Made by a program: the position numbers and the translations under genes
Assembly: GCA_963692975.2 (NCBI GenBank)
Contig: CAXMMR010000029.1
Span: 124,001-188,000, forward strand
Origin: CAXMMR01 sp963692975
GTDB lineage: Bacteria; Pseudomonadota; Alphaproteobacteria; Acetobacterales; Acetobacteraceae
Direction: 5' to 3'
DNA length: 64,000 nucleotides
The notes under the pieces: generated by a model
Database searches by the model: none
What the model was told of the DNA's origin: nothing
Seen by the model: only the letters and a program-made list of their open reading frames with translations
Shown here: in pieces, positions 17,147 through 26,734 of the stretch
Numbering within the stretch: position 1 is the first letter of the stretch
Layout of the letters: every line of letters starts with the position of its first letter

Positions 17147-17716
17147 ATGCGTGCACCCGCACATCGTCTTGCCGCAGCCGGCTTGCTCGCCCTGGCCAGC
17201 CTCTCGGCAACGCCCGCCTTGGCCACCCTCAAAAGCGGCGCTGACGCGCCGGACTTCACCACCCCGGCCGCTCAGGCCGGCAACGAGTTCTCCTTCCACC
17301 TCGCCGACGCGCTGAAGCACGGCCCCGTTGTGCTGTATTTCTATCCCGCCGCCTTCAGCTCAGGCTGCACCACCGAGGCGCACGAGTTCGCCGATGCGGC
17401 GCCGCGTTTCGCTGCCCTGCACGCGACGCTGATCGGCGTCTCGATGGACACCATCGTCAAGCTGAAACGCTTCTCCACCAGCGAGTGCCACAGCAAGTTC
17501 GCCGTCGCGTCCGACCGGGATGGCGCCGTCAGCCACGCCTACGACGCCGTCCTCGTCGGCTTCCTCGGCTGGTCCAGCCGAACCAGCTACGTCATCGCCC
17601 CGAACGGCCGCGTCATCTACAGCTACAACGCGCTCGATCCCGAAGGCCATGTCGCCAACACCCTCAAGGCGCTCACCAACTGGACCGCGACGCACCCCGC
17701 CGCCGCATCCCGCTAG
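17147..17716 (+). CDS. Exported peroxiredoxin (AhpC/TSA, Bcp-like)
   Basis: A 189-residue thiol peroxidase with a cleavable signal peptide (LAAAGLLALASLSATPALA). The peroxidatic Cys74 lies in YPAAFSSGCTTEA, matching the P-x3-[TS]-x2-C signature. A second Cys (Cys114, SECHSKF) may be the resolving residue. It should reduce peroxides in the periplasm; the reductant is unknown. It stands alone, convergent with the sulfotransferase gene. Confidence 0.85.
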   Translation: MRAPAHRLAAAGLLALASLSATPALATLKSGADAPDFTTPAAQAGNEFSFHLADALKHGPVVLYFYPAAFSSGCTTEAHEFADAAPRFAALHATLIGVSMDTIVKLKRFSTSECHSKFAVASDRDGAVSHAYDAVLVGFLGWSSRTSYVIAPNGRVIYSYNALDPEGHVANTLKALTNWTATHPAAASR

Positions 17717-17771
17717 GCCGCCGCAGCCTGCCGGTCCGCGAGCCGCAACACCCCTCGATCTCCGCCGGAGC

Positions 17772-18611
17772 CTAGCGTTCGAGCGGCAGGTAGCCGAACC
17801 GTTGCATCACCACCTCATGGTCGAGCTCGATGCGTCGCCGCTGCGCCGGGCTCAGCACGTCGCGCCACCCGCCGGCCCGTCCAGCCCGGAAGAACGCGCC
17901 GCGCGAGGCCGCCGGCTGCTCGACGAACCCGGCCGCGCGCTCCTGCCCGCGCAACTCCTCGAACCCGCTGAACGCCACCGCCCGGGCCAGCCGCGCCGCC
18001 GGCGGCTCCTCGCCCAGCCAGCGGATCACCGCGCCAAATCCCGCCTCCGGCGCCGCCGCCAGGTCCTCGTAGCGCAGCACCAGCCGGCGCGCCGATGCGG
18101 TGCGCGTCCAGTGATGCACGTGCACCGACCACGAACTCACCTGCTCGAACACCTTGTCGTCCCGGCCGCCTGTCGCCGCCGACACGTCCGCCATCCGCCC
18201 GATCGTCTCGTCCAGGCCAAGCCCGAGATGGTGGCTGTACGACACCGCAACGTCGCGCGGGTCGCGCACCAGGTAGATCGCCCCGGCTGTCACCTCGGGT
18301 GTGACCAGCGGAACGCCGCTCACCACCAGCGACGCGTTGTGCGTCTTGACGAACACCAGGTCCGGATGCAGCTCCATCAGCGCCCGGTGCACCGCCGGCC
18401 GCATGCGCTGCACCTCCGCCACCGTGTAGCGCGAGGCCGGCCGCGGGTCCTGCGCCCGATACCAGCCCGCCCCGCTCTCCCCGGTCGACAGGTCTGTCAG
18501 CTTGTTGATGTCATACGGCGCCTCGGGCTGGCGGATATAGTTGTGCAGGAACGCCCGCAGCCAGGTGCTGCCCGACTTCGGATAGGACGCGATCCACACC
18601 AGCCTGCCCAA
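17772..18611 (-). CDS. Sulfotransferase domain protein
   Basis: A 279-residue cytosolic PAPS-dependent sulfotransferase. Its N-terminal loop YPKSGSTWLRAFL binds the 5'-phosphosulfate, and LVRDPRDVAVSYSHH supplies the 3'-phosphate binding Arg and Ser. KTHN and RYEDLAA are the other family landmarks. I set the start at TTG 18611, which has GGGAGG at ideal spacing; the next in-frame TTG upstream would lie inside the repeat module at 18626. It is the second sulfotransferase in 4.5 kb. The acceptor is not evident. Confidence 0.88.
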   Translation of the reverse strand: MGRLVWIASYPKSGSTWLRAFLHNYIRQPEAPYDINKLTDLSTGESGAGWYRAQDPRPASRYTVAEVQRMRPAVHRALMELHPDLVFVKTHNASLVVSGVPLVTPEVTAGAIYLVRDPRDVAVSYSHHLGLGLDETIGRMADVSAATGGRDDKVFEQVSSWSVHVHHWTRTASARRLVLRYEDLAAAPEAGFGAVIRWLGEEPPAARLARAVAFSGFEELRGQERAAGFVEQPAASRGAFFRAGRAGGWRDVLSPAQRRRIELDHEVVMQRFGYLPLER

Positions 18612-18625
18612 GCGCGCGCCTCCCG

Positions 18626-18690
18626 AAGCAAGCAAGGCCAGGGGCGTCGCCCCTGGACCCGATTAAAGGCGAAGCCTTTAAAATCCATTT
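18626..18690 (-). repeat. C-type double-hairpin module, left side
   Basis: Outer edge AAGCAAGG, hairpin CCAGGGGC / GCCCCTGG, hairpin TTAAAGGC / GCCTTTAA, inner edge AAATCCATTT. It covers the upstream region of the sulfotransferase gene. Confidence 0.85.
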
Positions 18691-18774
18691 ACGGGTCGCG
18701 CGACACGGGTAGCGTCGGATCGGCAGGAGAAATGATCGGCTTCGCCAAGGACGGCAAGGCGCGTTGAGCTCCCG
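18691..18774. repeat. Core with GGCTTCGCCAAGGA block
   Basis: Holds GGCTTCGCCAAGGA (18738-18751), also found in the cores near 10203 (inverted) and 56382. No gene is seen. Confidence 0.5.
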
Positions 18775-18840
18775 TAATGGGGGTCTGGGGCCTCAGGCCC
18801 CAGCGGTGTCCAGAGGCAGAGCCTCTGGCCTTCCTTCCCT
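18775..18840 (+). repeat. B-type double-hairpin module, right side
   Basis: Inner edge TAATGGGGGTCTGG, hairpin GGGGCCT / AGGCCCC, hairpin CCAGAGGC / GCCTCTGG, outer edge CCTTCCTTCC. It lies upstream of the FkbH-like gene. Confidence 0.85.
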
Positions 18841-18958
18841 GCTTTGCTGCACTGCACTCACCACCATGAAATTGCTTTGACGCTCGCCCCCGCGATGCGT
18901 CATTGATGCCCACGAATCCGCGCCGCTGGACGGTCGCGCAGCGAAAATCGGAGCGAGA

Positions 18959-21376
18959 ATGCCGGACGGGCAGCAGGTAGCCGACGGGCAAACCCCGGTC
19001 ATCGACATGACGGAGCTGTGGCAGGAGAGCATGATCCGCCAGCTCTACCGCTCCCTGCTCGGGCGCCCCGCCGGCCCCGGCGACCTCGTGCACAAGAAGT
19101 CGCTGATCCGCGAGCACGGCGTCGACAGCGCGATCGAGAAAATCGCCCGCGTGCTCACCAGCTCCACCGAGTTCAAGATGCGCCTGTCCAAGGAGCTGAT
19201 GGACAGCGTCGTCGCCAATGCCCGTGTGCGCGAGATCATCGACGTCACCCGCCTGCTGGTCGATCTCGGCACCGCCGCCGAGCAGGTGCCCTATTTCGAG
19301 ATGCTGGCGGTCGAGCACCCGAACTGGAAGGCCCGCTTCGCCTTCGTCGAGGCCGAGCGCCGCGCTTTGCATGTCGGCCAGCGCCGCTGGGTTCCCGCCA
19401 GCCGCACCGGCGACCGCCTGACCCTGGAGGGCGCCGCCGCCCTCGGCTCGGACGCGACCGAAGCGTTCGTGCTCAAGAACAACCGCTACCAGCTCGACAC
19501 CGAGGCGCTCGCCGCCGACCGTCTTGCCGACGAGGCGACCGCGAGCGCCTGGACGCATCGCCGCCTGCATGACGGCGTCGCCTACCGCGCGCCCACCGAC
19601 CTCGAAATCGTGCCGACCAAGCTGCGGCGCATCATGCTCGTCGGCGCCTGCCTGCTCGAGAGCTGGAACCTGATGTTCGACCATCTGGAGCCGAGCTGTG
19701 TGTGCGAGCGGGTGCTGTTCAACAACGTCCAGACCTTGCCCGCACTGCCCACCCGTCCGCTCGCCGAGTACGATTTTCAGATGGTCGTGCTGCCGTTCCG
19801 CGCCATCCTGCCCGAGCAGGGCTATTTCCGCCTCAACTTCGACGATGACGCCGCCTATGAGCGCCTGTTCGCCGATGCCTGCTCGCGCATCGCGCTGTTC
19901 CTGCCCCAGGCGCTGCGCTGGAACCTTGAGCACGGCCTGCTCACCTTCGTCGGCAACTTCTTCGTCCCCCAGCAGAACCCGATGGGCCGCCTGCTCCCAC
20001 GCTACAGCCTAAAAAACCCGGTGCATTTCGTCGAGCGCCTCAACGAGTTCCTCGCCGGCCAAATTGCCAACCTCACCAACTGCTACCTGCTCGACCTCGA
20101 CCAGATCTCGGCCACCATCGGCCGCAAGGCGGTCCAGGACGACGCCTTCTGGGTCACCAGCCACGGCTCCACCCTTTCCGACTGGGACCACCGCTTCGAC
20201 AAGGCCCGCCTCGAGCCGGTCGACAGCCTGGTCAGCCTGTTCACCAGTCGCGTCGAGGACTTCGTCTTCGCCGTCTGGCGCGAACTGAAGGCGATGTTCC
20301 GCACCGTGCGCCAAGCCGACCAGGTCAAGCTCGTGGTGATGGACCTAGACGACACGATGTGGCGCGGCGTGCTCGCCGAGGCCGACAGCATCAGCACCGT
20401 CGCCATCGAGGGCTGGCCGCTCGGGATCGCCGAGGCGCTGATGTATCTGCGCCGCCGCGGCGTGCTGATCGCCATCGTCAGCAAGAACGAGGAGGCCACC
20501 ATCCGCGGCCTGTGGGACCGCATCTTCGGCGGCCGCATCCGCCTCGACGACTTCGCCTTCGTCTCGATCAACTGGCGCCCCAAGGCCGACAACATCCGCG
20601 AGATCATCCGGCAAGCCAACGTGCTGGCGAGCTCCGTCGTCTTCGTCGACGACAACCCGGTCGAGCGCGCCGCCGTGCAGGCCGGCGTGCCCGGCATCCG
20701 CGCCATCGGCCAAAACCAGCACTACATCCGCCGCATCCTGCTCTGGAGCCCGGAGACCCAGCTCGCCGCCATCAGCCGCGAGAGCGCCCATCGCACCGAG
20801 CTGATCCAGAAGCAGCAGGTCCGCGAGGCCGCGCGCGAGACCATGACCCGCGCCGACTTCCTGCTCGGCCTCGACCTCACGGTGGAGTGCTTCGAGGTCG
20901 CGGGCGTGCGCGACCCCAGCTTCGAGCGCGCCTTCGAGCTGCTCAACAAGACCAACCAGTTCAACACCACCGGGCAGCGCTGGACCCGCGACGAGCTCGC
21001 CCGCGCCATGGCGGAGGGCCTGCACCTGCTCGCCTTTTCCGTGCGCGACGTGCATGTCGAATACGGCCTCGTCGGCCTGCTGCTGCACGATGAGGCGACC
21101 ATCCGCCAGTTCGTCATGAGCTGCCGCGTCTTCGGCCTGGACGTCGAGGCCGCCGTGCTGTCGTCGCTGGTGGCAAGCCTGCGCGAGCACGACCCGGCCC
21201 GCCCGATCGACGCCGCCCTGGTCCACACCAAGTCGAACATGCCCTGCCGCGCGGTCTACGCGAATGCCGGCTTCGTCGAGCACGCCGAGCGCTGGACTCT
21301 GCCGCCAGACCAGGCGCCGGCCGCGATCCCAGCCCACGTCCAGCTCACCCGCCGCACCGCCCTCGCGCCGGCTTGA
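18959..21376 (+). CDS. FkbH-like HAD-IIIC protein with N-terminal DUF4214-like domain
   Basis: An 805-residue protein. Residues about 24-75 form a DUF4214-like module (IRQLYRSLLGR...LTSSTEF), shared with the proteins at 476 and 30549. The middle is SGNH-like (LVGACLLESWN from residue 228). The HAD-IIIC domain begins at residue 459 with VVMDLDDTMWRGV, catalytic Asp462 and Asp464. The C-terminal 170 residues resemble the GNAT-like part of FkbH proteins (FNTTGQRWT, CRVFGLDVE). FkbH proteins load glyceryl units from 1,3-bisphosphoglycerate onto carrier proteins; here no carrier protein is adjacent, so a role in glycan decoration is inference. GGAGCGAGA precedes the ATG. Confidence 0.85.
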   Translation: MPDGQQVADGQTPVIDMTELWQESMIRQLYRSLLGRPAGPGDLVHKKSLIREHGVDSAIEKIARVLTSSTEFKMRLSKELMDSVVANARVREIIDVTRLLVDLGTAAEQVPYFEMLAVEHPNWKARFAFVEAERRALHVGQRRWVPASRTGDRLTLEGAAALGSDATEAFVLKNNRYQLDTEALAADRLADEATASAWTHRRLHDGVAYRAPTDLEIVPTKLRRIMLVGACLLESWNLMFDHLEPSCVCERVLFNNVQTLPALPTRPLAEYDFQMVVLPFRAILPEQGYFRLNFDDDAAYERLFADACSRIALFLPQALRWNLEHGLLTFVGNFFVPQQNPMGRLLPRYSLKNPVHFVERLNEFLAGQIANLTNCYLLDLDQISATIGRKAVQDDAFWVTSHGSTLSDWDHRFDKARLEPVDSLVSLFTSRVEDFVFAVWRELKAMFRTVRQADQVKLVVMDLDDTMWRGVLAEADSISTVAIEGWPLGIAEALMYLRRRGVLIAIVSKNEEATIRGLWDRIFGGRIRLDDFAFVSINWRPKADNIREIIRQANVLASSVVFVDDNPVERAAVQAGVPGIRAIGQNQHYIRRILLWSPETQLAAISRESAHRTELIQKQQVREAARETMTRADFLLGLDLTVECFEVAGVRDPSFERAFELLNKTNQFNTTGQRWTRDELARAMAEGLHLLAFSVRDVHVEYGLVGLLLHDEATIRQFVMSCRVFGLDVEAAVLSSLVASLREHDPARPIDAALVHTKSNMPCRAVYANAGFVEHAERWTLPPDQAPAAIPAHVQLTRRTALAPA

Positions 21377-21440
21377 AGAAAAGGCAAGGGGCTTTGCCCC
21401 CTTGACCCCCATCAAAGGCAAAGCCTTTGAAATCCATTCA
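21377..21440 (-). repeat. C-type double-hairpin module, left side
   Basis: Begins directly after the FkbH-like stop. Hairpin CAAGGGGC / GCCCCCTTG, hairpin TCAAAGGC / GCCTTTGA, inner edge AAATCCATTC. It faces an A module at 21523, a C/A combination. Confidence 0.85.
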
Positions 21441-21522
21441 TTAGGTGTTCCACACAGTCTAGAGACTGCCAGCCTTACACTGACGTGATCGCGTGCCCCG
21501 ATTTCTCCCGCGACAGCGAGAA

Positions 21523-21562
21523 CAAAAGTTTTTTGCTTTTTTTTTCAAAAAAGAAGCCCTTC
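21523..21562 (-). repeat. A-type hairpin module, right side
   Basis: AAAAGTTTTTTGC, T-rich/A-rich hairpin ending AAGAAGC, outer edge CCCTTCC. It lies upstream of the esterase gene. Confidence 0.8.
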
Positions 21563-21648
21563 CACCACCCTCCCGCCGCGCCTAGCCTGTCATCGTCGTC
21601 CGACAGCGCGATCAACGCGTCTGCGTGCCGGCAAGGGAGAGACAGTCC

Positions 21649-23214
21649 ATGCTGCACCGCTTTGCCTCCGGGCGACGTGCGCGCCTGACCGCGTCAGCGG
21701 CGATCCTGACGTTCGCCGCCACCGTCGCCGCCCACGCAGCGCCCACCGCCAAGACCGAGTATGGCACCGTCACCGGCAAGGTCGCCGAGGGCATGAACGA
21801 GTTCCTCGGCATCCGCTACGCCGCCCCGCCGACCGGCGCGCTCCGCTGGCAGCCGCCGCAGCCGCTGGCGCGCGCCCTGTTCAGCCACACCGCCACCAGC
21901 TTCGGCCCGCATTGCGCCCAGATCACCACCTATTTCGGCATTCCCACCGACAATGAGGACTGCCTCTACCTCAACGTGTTCACCCCCGCCGGCGCCCGCC
22001 CGGTCGACGCCAAGCCGCTGCCGGTCATGGTCTGGATCCATGGCGGCGCGCTGGTCGTCGGCGAAAGCGAGGACTACGACCCGGTCAAGCTCGTCACTGC
22101 CGGCAACGTCATCGTGGTGACGATCAACTATCGCCTCGGCTATCTCGGCTTCCTCGCCGAGGCCGGGCTCGACGCCGAAGGCCACGCCGCCGCCAATTAC
22201 GGCCTGCAGGATCAGCAATTTGCGCTGGATTGGGTCCGCCGCAACATCGCCGGCTTCGGCGGCGACGTCAGCCGCGTCACCGTCTCCGGCGAGTCCGCCG
22301 GCGGGCTGAGCGTGCTGTCGAACCTGGTCTCGCCCAGCGCCTACGGCCTGTTCAGCCGCGCCATCGTCGAAAGCGGCGCCTACTCCCTCACCCTGCCGAC
22401 CCTGGCCGCGGCCGAGACCGCCGGCGACGCGCTCGCCGCCAAGCTCGGCTGCGCCGCCGCCGACACCGCCTGCCTGCGCGCCCTGCCGGTCAGCGCCGTG
22501 CTCGGCCTGGAGACGCCGTCCCTGAGCCTGACGACGATCGTCGACGGCACCACCGTGCCCCTGTCCATCAACACGGCACTCAGCTCAGGCCAGTTCATCC
22601 GCGTGCCGCTGCTCAACGGCTCGAACCACGACGAAGGCCGCCTGTTCACCGCCGCCTATGCCGCCCTCACCGCCGCCGAGTACCCCGCCGCAATCGAGAC
22701 CACCTACGGCCCCACCCTCGGCCCACGCATCGTTGCCAGATACCCGCTCGCCAACTACAGCCAGCCCGTGCTCGCGCTCGCCGCAGTGCTGACCGACAGC
22801 ACCTTCGCCTGCCCCGCCCGTCAGGTCGACCGCTGGGCCGCCCGCTACGTGCCCACCTACGCCTACGAGTTCAACGACGAGCACGCCCCGGAATACTCGC
22901 TGCCGCCCATCACCTACAGCTACGGCGCCGCCCACGCCACCGAGCTGCAATTCCTCTTCGACCTACCCAGACTGCCCGGCACCCCGCCGCTGACCGCCGC
23001 CGAAGAGCGCCTCTCCAACGTGATGGTGCAGTACTGGACCAACTTCGACACCACCACCTCGCCCGACCGCGGCGCCGTGCCAATCTGGGAGCCCTACGCC
23101 AAGGGCGCCGACATCCTCCAATCCCTGCTAACCCCTCGCCCCGCTCCGGAAGACGACTTCGCCACCGAACATCAATGCGCCTTCTGGAAGAACATCACGA
23201 ACGCACCTCTCTAG
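21649..23214 (+). CDS. Exported type B carboxylesterase
   Basis: A 521-residue alpha/beta hydrolase with an N-terminal signal peptide (LTASAAILTFAATVAAHA). Family landmarks: EDCLYLNVFTPAG, the oxyanion HGG, and the nucleophile elbow GESAGG (Ser216). The Glu/His partners are probably in NHDEGR and GAAHATEL. It hydrolyses carboxylic esters in the periplasm or outside; the substrate is unknown. I chose ATG 21649 because it starts at the signal peptide; GTG 21625 would add eight polar residues. It is followed at once by a B-type module. Confidence 0.88.
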   Translation: MLHRFASGRRARLTASAAILTFAATVAAHAAPTAKTEYGTVTGKVAEGMNEFLGIRYAAPPTGALRWQPPQPLARALFSHTATSFGPHCAQITTYFGIPTDNEDCLYLNVFTPAGARPVDAKPLPVMVWIHGGALVVGESEDYDPVKLVTAGNVIVVTINYRLGYLGFLAEAGLDAEGHAAANYGLQDQQFALDWVRRNIAGFGGDVSRVTVSGESAGGLSVLSNLVSPSAYGLFSRAIVESGAYSLTLPTLAAAETAGDALAAKLGCAAADTACLRALPVSAVLGLETPSLSLTTIVDGTTVPLSINTALSSGQFIRVPLLNGSNHDEGRLFTAAYAALTAAEYPAAIETTYGPTLGPRIVARYPLANYSQPVLALAAVLTDSTFACPARQVDRWAARYVPTYAYEFNDEHAPEYSLPPITYSYGAAHATELQFLFDLPRLPGTPPLTAAEERLSNVMVQYWTNFDTTTSPDRGAVPIWEPYAKGADILQSLLTPRPAPEDDFATEHQCAFWKNITNAPL

Positions 23215-23215
23215 G

Positions 23216-23272
23216 GCAGCAAGGCCAGAGGCTCTGCCTCTGGACTCCGCTGGGGGCAGCGCCCCCAGGTCT
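23216..23272 (-). repeat. B-type module, left side, unpaired
   Basis: Starts one base after the esterase stop. Outer edge AGCAAGG, hairpin CCAGAGGC / GCCTCTGG, hairpin CTGGGGGC / GCCCCCAG. No right-side partner precedes the TonB receptor 3' end. Confidence 0.8.
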
Positions 23273-23347
23273 GCCATTCGCTGGTGGGCGTTTGAGACAA
23301 AGCCGCGCCCGAAATCCAGCTCAGAAATCCTAATCTAAGACACTAGA

Positions 23348-25738
23348 CTAGAACGTGACGCGCACACCGCCATACCCGGCGATCGGGGTGCCGGGACTGG
23401 CGGTGCGCGGGTCGGTGACGCCGCCAGGCACGCCGGGGAACGGCACGTCGCCCACCGGGCCGAAGCCGCCATAGGTGTCGTTGCGCTCGTTGGCGACGTT
23501 GTTGACCAGGGCGAAGAGGCTGAGGTTGCGGGTGACCCGGTAGGCGGTGTTGAGGTTGAGCACGACGTAGCCGCCGACCGGCTTGCTCAGGTTGCTCTCG
23601 TCGCCGAACCGGTAGACAGAGCTCTGCAGGATCGCCGAGCCACCGACCGTCCAGTCGTCTGTGATGTCGTAGGAGACGACCGCGGTGCCGCGATGGCGCG
23701 GTATGCCGGGGATGCGGTCGCCCGGTGTCACGTCGATTTGCCCGGCGGCGTTCTGCAACGGGTTGCTGCCGCCGTCCAGCACGAGGTCGGACTGGAACGT
23801 CGCCTCGGTGTAGGCATAGCCGAGCGAGGCGCTGAGGCGCCGCAGCCGGTAGCCGAGAGTGGCCTCCACACCCTGACGCAGCGTCTTGCCGGCATTGGTG
23901 TAGAAGTCGAGGTTCGGGTTCTGCACCGTGGACTCGTAGATCAGGTCATCGAAGTTCTTGGCGTGGAAGTAGTCGGCGTTCCAGGTGATCACGCCGGGTG
24001 CCACGTTCTTGATCGTGCCGCGCGCGCCGAACTCGAAGGTGTGCGCGACGACCTGCTTGAGGTTCGGGTCGCCGACGAAGAAGTTCAGCAGCGAGCAGGG
24101 GGTTGCGGCACTGGCGCAGGAGAGCTCCTGCGGCGTCGGCGCACGGTTGGTCTCGGAGTAGCTGCCGTAGACCTGCGCCGCCGGGATGATCTTGTAGGTC
24201 AGGCCAATCGAGGGATTGATGCGGCTGTAGCTGTGCTGGCCGAATACCGGGCCGCCGAGCTTGTCGTGCAGGTTGATCTCGGCATTGTTGAAACGCCCGG
24301 CAACATCGAGGTCGAGCCCCGGCACGATCGTGAATATGTCCTGGGCGAACAGGCCGAAGAAGCGCGTGGTCGAGACGACCTTGACCGGGTTCACGCCTTC
24401 GGAGGGCTGGTCCTGCACGAAGCCCGGGCCAAGATAGCCGCGGGTGATTGCATCGAAGCCGCCGATCTCGGTCGAGCCGTCGAAGATGCTGTCAGAACCG
24501 TCGAAGCTGCCGCCGGCGACCAGGTGATTGTGGTGAGCCAGCAAATTCGCGTCATTGTTGATTTCGGCCGAGGTGCCATAGGCGTGACTGTCGAGGCCCT
24601 GGCTGCTGAGGCCGGAATAGACGCCGCCGTTGAGAAAGTCAGGCACCAGCGTGTTGCTGCGCCCGGTGACCGGACTACCGTCGTCATTGCAGAGCAGCCC
24701 GGTGCCGTTGTCGCAGGGCTCGACCTCCTCGGTGATGCCGTTCGGGATGCGCTGCGTCAGGTTCTGGAAGTAGCCGAGCCCCTGCAGCGAGGTGTTGTCG
24801 TTGATCGTGTAGGTGCCGTTGAGGTTGACGCTCGCATACTTGTTGTAGACCTCGTTCGGTGCGGTGAAGATGCTGGAGATGTCCTGGTCGAGCGCCTGCA
24901 CCGGCGTCGCCCCCGGGTTGCCGAGCGTGTTGTCGGCGCCGCTGAAGGCGAGGTGGATCTCGGCGACGTCGTTGCGCCAGCCCAGATCGGTGAACAAACG
25001 GTAGATGTCGGACGCGCTGGTCTGCCGAAAGCCGTCGTCATGCGTGATGTCGCCGGTGGCGTAGATTGAGAAGCTGCCATATTGGCGGCCGAACTCGAGC
25101 GTGCCGGAGCCGCGGCCATAGGAGCCGCCGTAGCCGGTGAAGTCCGCGCCCTGAAAGGTGAAGCCGTTCTTAAGCTGCACGTTGACCGAGCCGCCGAGCG
25201 CGTTCAGGCCGAATACCGGGTTGGACGCCTCGACGTTGACGGTGCTGATCGCCGAGGGCGGTATCAGGTCCCAGTTGACGGTGTCGCCGAAGGCGTCGTT
25301 GAAGCGTGCACCGTTGACATAGACGGCCAGGCCCTGCGAGGCGCCGGCCGTCGGCGAGGCGGTGAAGCCGCGAAAGATGATGTCGGGCTGGAAGACGTTG
25401 CCCTCGGTGTCGTTGATCGTCGCCCCCGGAATGTTCTCCAGGATCGCGCGGGTGAGGTCGGGCACGCCGGTGCGGTCGATGTCGCTCTGGCCGAGCACGT
25501 TGGTCGCCGCCGGGATCTGGTCGCGGTCGATGCCCGAGCCGAGCAGCGGCGTGCTGCCGACGACGTTCACGTCCGACAGCGGGATCGCCAACCCCGAGGC
25601 CGGCGCCTGGTCCGCCGCGGCAGGACCGGCAGATGCAGCGCCAGCGGCGGCCTGCGCGCAGGCCGGCTTGGCCATCGTGGCGTCGAGCCCGGCCAGCAGG
25701 ATTGCGGTCGCGATCAGTCGCTCTGCGTAACGAGTCAT
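23348..25738 (-). CDS. TonB-dependent outer-membrane receptor
   Basis: A 796-residue porin-like receptor with a signal peptide (AILLAGLDATMAKPACAQA), a plug domain (residues about 80-200: LTRAILENIPGATI...GGSVNVQL) and a long C-terminal barrel ending in an aromatic residue (GYGGVRVTF), the usual outer-membrane assembly signal. It imports iron complexes, vitamins or other large solutes with TonB energy; the ligand cannot be told. The divergently placed TonB-like gene (25907) and shared 168-base promoter region suggest a working pair. I saw no convincing Fur box. The ATG at 25738 begins at the signal peptide. Confidence 0.9.
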   Translation of the reverse strand: MTRYAERLIATAILLAGLDATMAKPACAQAAAGAASAGPAAADQAPASGLAIPLSDVNVVGSTPLLGSGIDRDQIPAATNVLGQSDIDRTGVPDLTRAILENIPGATINDTEGNVFQPDIIFRGFTASPTAGASQGLAVYVNGARFNDAFGDTVNWDLIPPSAISTVNVEASNPVFGLNALGGSVNVQLKNGFTFQGADFTGYGGSYGRGSGTLEFGRQYGSFSIYATGDITHDDGFRQTSASDIYRLFTDLGWRNDVAEIHLAFSGADNTLGNPGATPVQALDQDISSIFTAPNEVYNKYASVNLNGTYTINDNTSLQGLGYFQNLTQRIPNGITEEVEPCDNGTGLLCNDDGSPVTGRSNTLVPDFLNGGVYSGLSSQGLDSHAYGTSAEINNDANLLAHHNHLVAGGSFDGSDSIFDGSTEIGGFDAITRGYLGPGFVQDQPSEGVNPVKVVSTTRFFGLFAQDIFTIVPGLDLDVAGRFNNAEINLHDKLGGPVFGQHSYSRINPSIGLTYKIIPAAQVYGSYSETNRAPTPQELSCASAATPCSLLNFFVGDPNLKQVVAHTFEFGARGTIKNVAPGVITWNADYFHAKNFDDLIYESTVQNPNLDFYTNAGKTLRQGVEATLGYRLRRLSASLGYAYTEATFQSDLVLDGGSNPLQNAAGQIDVTPGDRIPGIPRHRGTAVVSYDITDDWTVGGSAILQSSVYRFGDESNLSKPVGGYVVLNLNTAYRVTRNLSLFALVNNVANERNDTYGGFGPVGDVPFPGVPGGVTDPRTASPGTPIAGYGGVRVTF

Positions 25739-25906
25739 CCGGGCACTCCAAACAGGCCATCGACAGAAGCTGTTTAGTCGGCGATCCCGCAGGCTCGATG
25801 ACAGAACGATTGATGCTTGAAGAAACTTTGATGTCAGCCAGCCGTCAGCCAGCCAATGCGCGTTGAGCGACACTGAAGTGCTTCGTTCCAGGGCGGTGTT
25901 GACACG
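25739..25906. promoter_or_regulatory. Shared divergent promoter region
   Basis: 168 bases between the TonB-dependent receptor and TonB-like genes. It includes a small direct repeat, GTCAGCCA twice near 25832-25855. Likely bidirectional control, not proven. Confidence 0.35.
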
Positions 25907-26734
25907 TTGGGCGGCCTCATCCACGCGAAACTCGTTCCGCCGAGGCAAGATGATCGCCTGGGCAGCGCCGTCAGGCCCGCTCGCGATCCGACCAGGATTA
26001 TCGCCGCGCCGGGCGCAGCCCTCGCGCATGCGGTCCTGCTGGCGCTTGTCGCGTGGTTGTCGGTCGTGCCGCATGGCGGGCCGGTCAGGATCGGCAGCAT
26101 CTCGATGGTTCTGACGCCTCAGCCCGGAGCTGCTCCCGGCGCCCGGCCGGCCCTGGACGTGCTCGCGGTGCCGGCATCGCCGCCGCCGCCGGCTATGCCG
26201 TCGCCAATGCCGCCGCCGCCGATCGTAGCGCCGCCTGCCGCGCCGCGCCTGCCGCAGCCGCTTGCGGCCCGCGACCGCGCCACGCCGCGTCTGGCGCGAT
26301 CAAGGCCGAGCGGATCATCGGCCGTGTCGGCGCCGGCGCCGCCAGCCGAGGGCGCCAGGCTTTGGGCTGGAGCGGGCGCGGCCGTTGGGCTTTCCGCCCC
26401 GGCATCGTCGTCGCGCGAAACGCAGCCCGCCGTCACCGGCGGCCTGGCGCTCGGCGGACTGGAGACAGCGATCGACCAGGCGATACGCGACGCTGCAATC
26501 ATGCCGGAGGCGGCGCGGCGGCAGCATCGGGAAGGCCGCGTGCTGGCGCGCTTCAGTTATCTCGACGGCGCGCTACGCGATCCGGCGATCCTGCAATCCA
26601 GCCACTCGCAATTGCTCGACGATGCAGCACTCCTGGCGCTGCGGCAGGCGCGCTGCCCGGCACCGCCCGCCGGTCTGACCGGACGACGGCTCGACCTGAC
26701 CGTCTGGATCAGTTTCCGCATCTCGTCGTCCTGA
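25907..26734 (+). CDS. TonB-family energy transducer
   Basis: A 275-residue protein with one N-terminal membrane segment (LAHAVLLALVAWLSVV), a Pro/Ala-rich periplasmic linker (residues about 80-180) and a C-terminal TonB-type domain: MPEAARRQHREGRVLARFSY, LLDDAALLALRQAR, then a final beta strand. It would carry proton-motive energy to the divergent receptor. The start is uncertain: TTG 25907 is the only early in-frame candidate and has no strong ribosome binding site. ExbB/ExbD are not in the window. Confidence 0.75.
   Translation: MGGLIHAKLVPPRQDDRLGSAVRPARDPTRIIAAPGAALAHAVLLALVAWLSVVPHGGPVRIGSISMVLTPQPGAAPGARPALDVLAVPASPPPPAMPSPMPPPPIVAPPAAPRLPQPLAARDRATPRLARSRPSGSSAVSAPAPPAEGARLWAGAGAAVGLSAPASSSRETQPAVTGGLALGGLETAIDQAIRDAAIMPEAARRQHREGRVLARFSYLDGALRDPAILQSSHSQLLDDAALLALRQARCPAPPAGLTGRRLDLTVWISFRISSS

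Noticed and set aside
23693..25777. Long open frames opposite the TonB receptor gene
   Set aside because: They are antisense shadows produced by GC-rich codon use; the receptor frame has a signal peptide, plug and barrel end.
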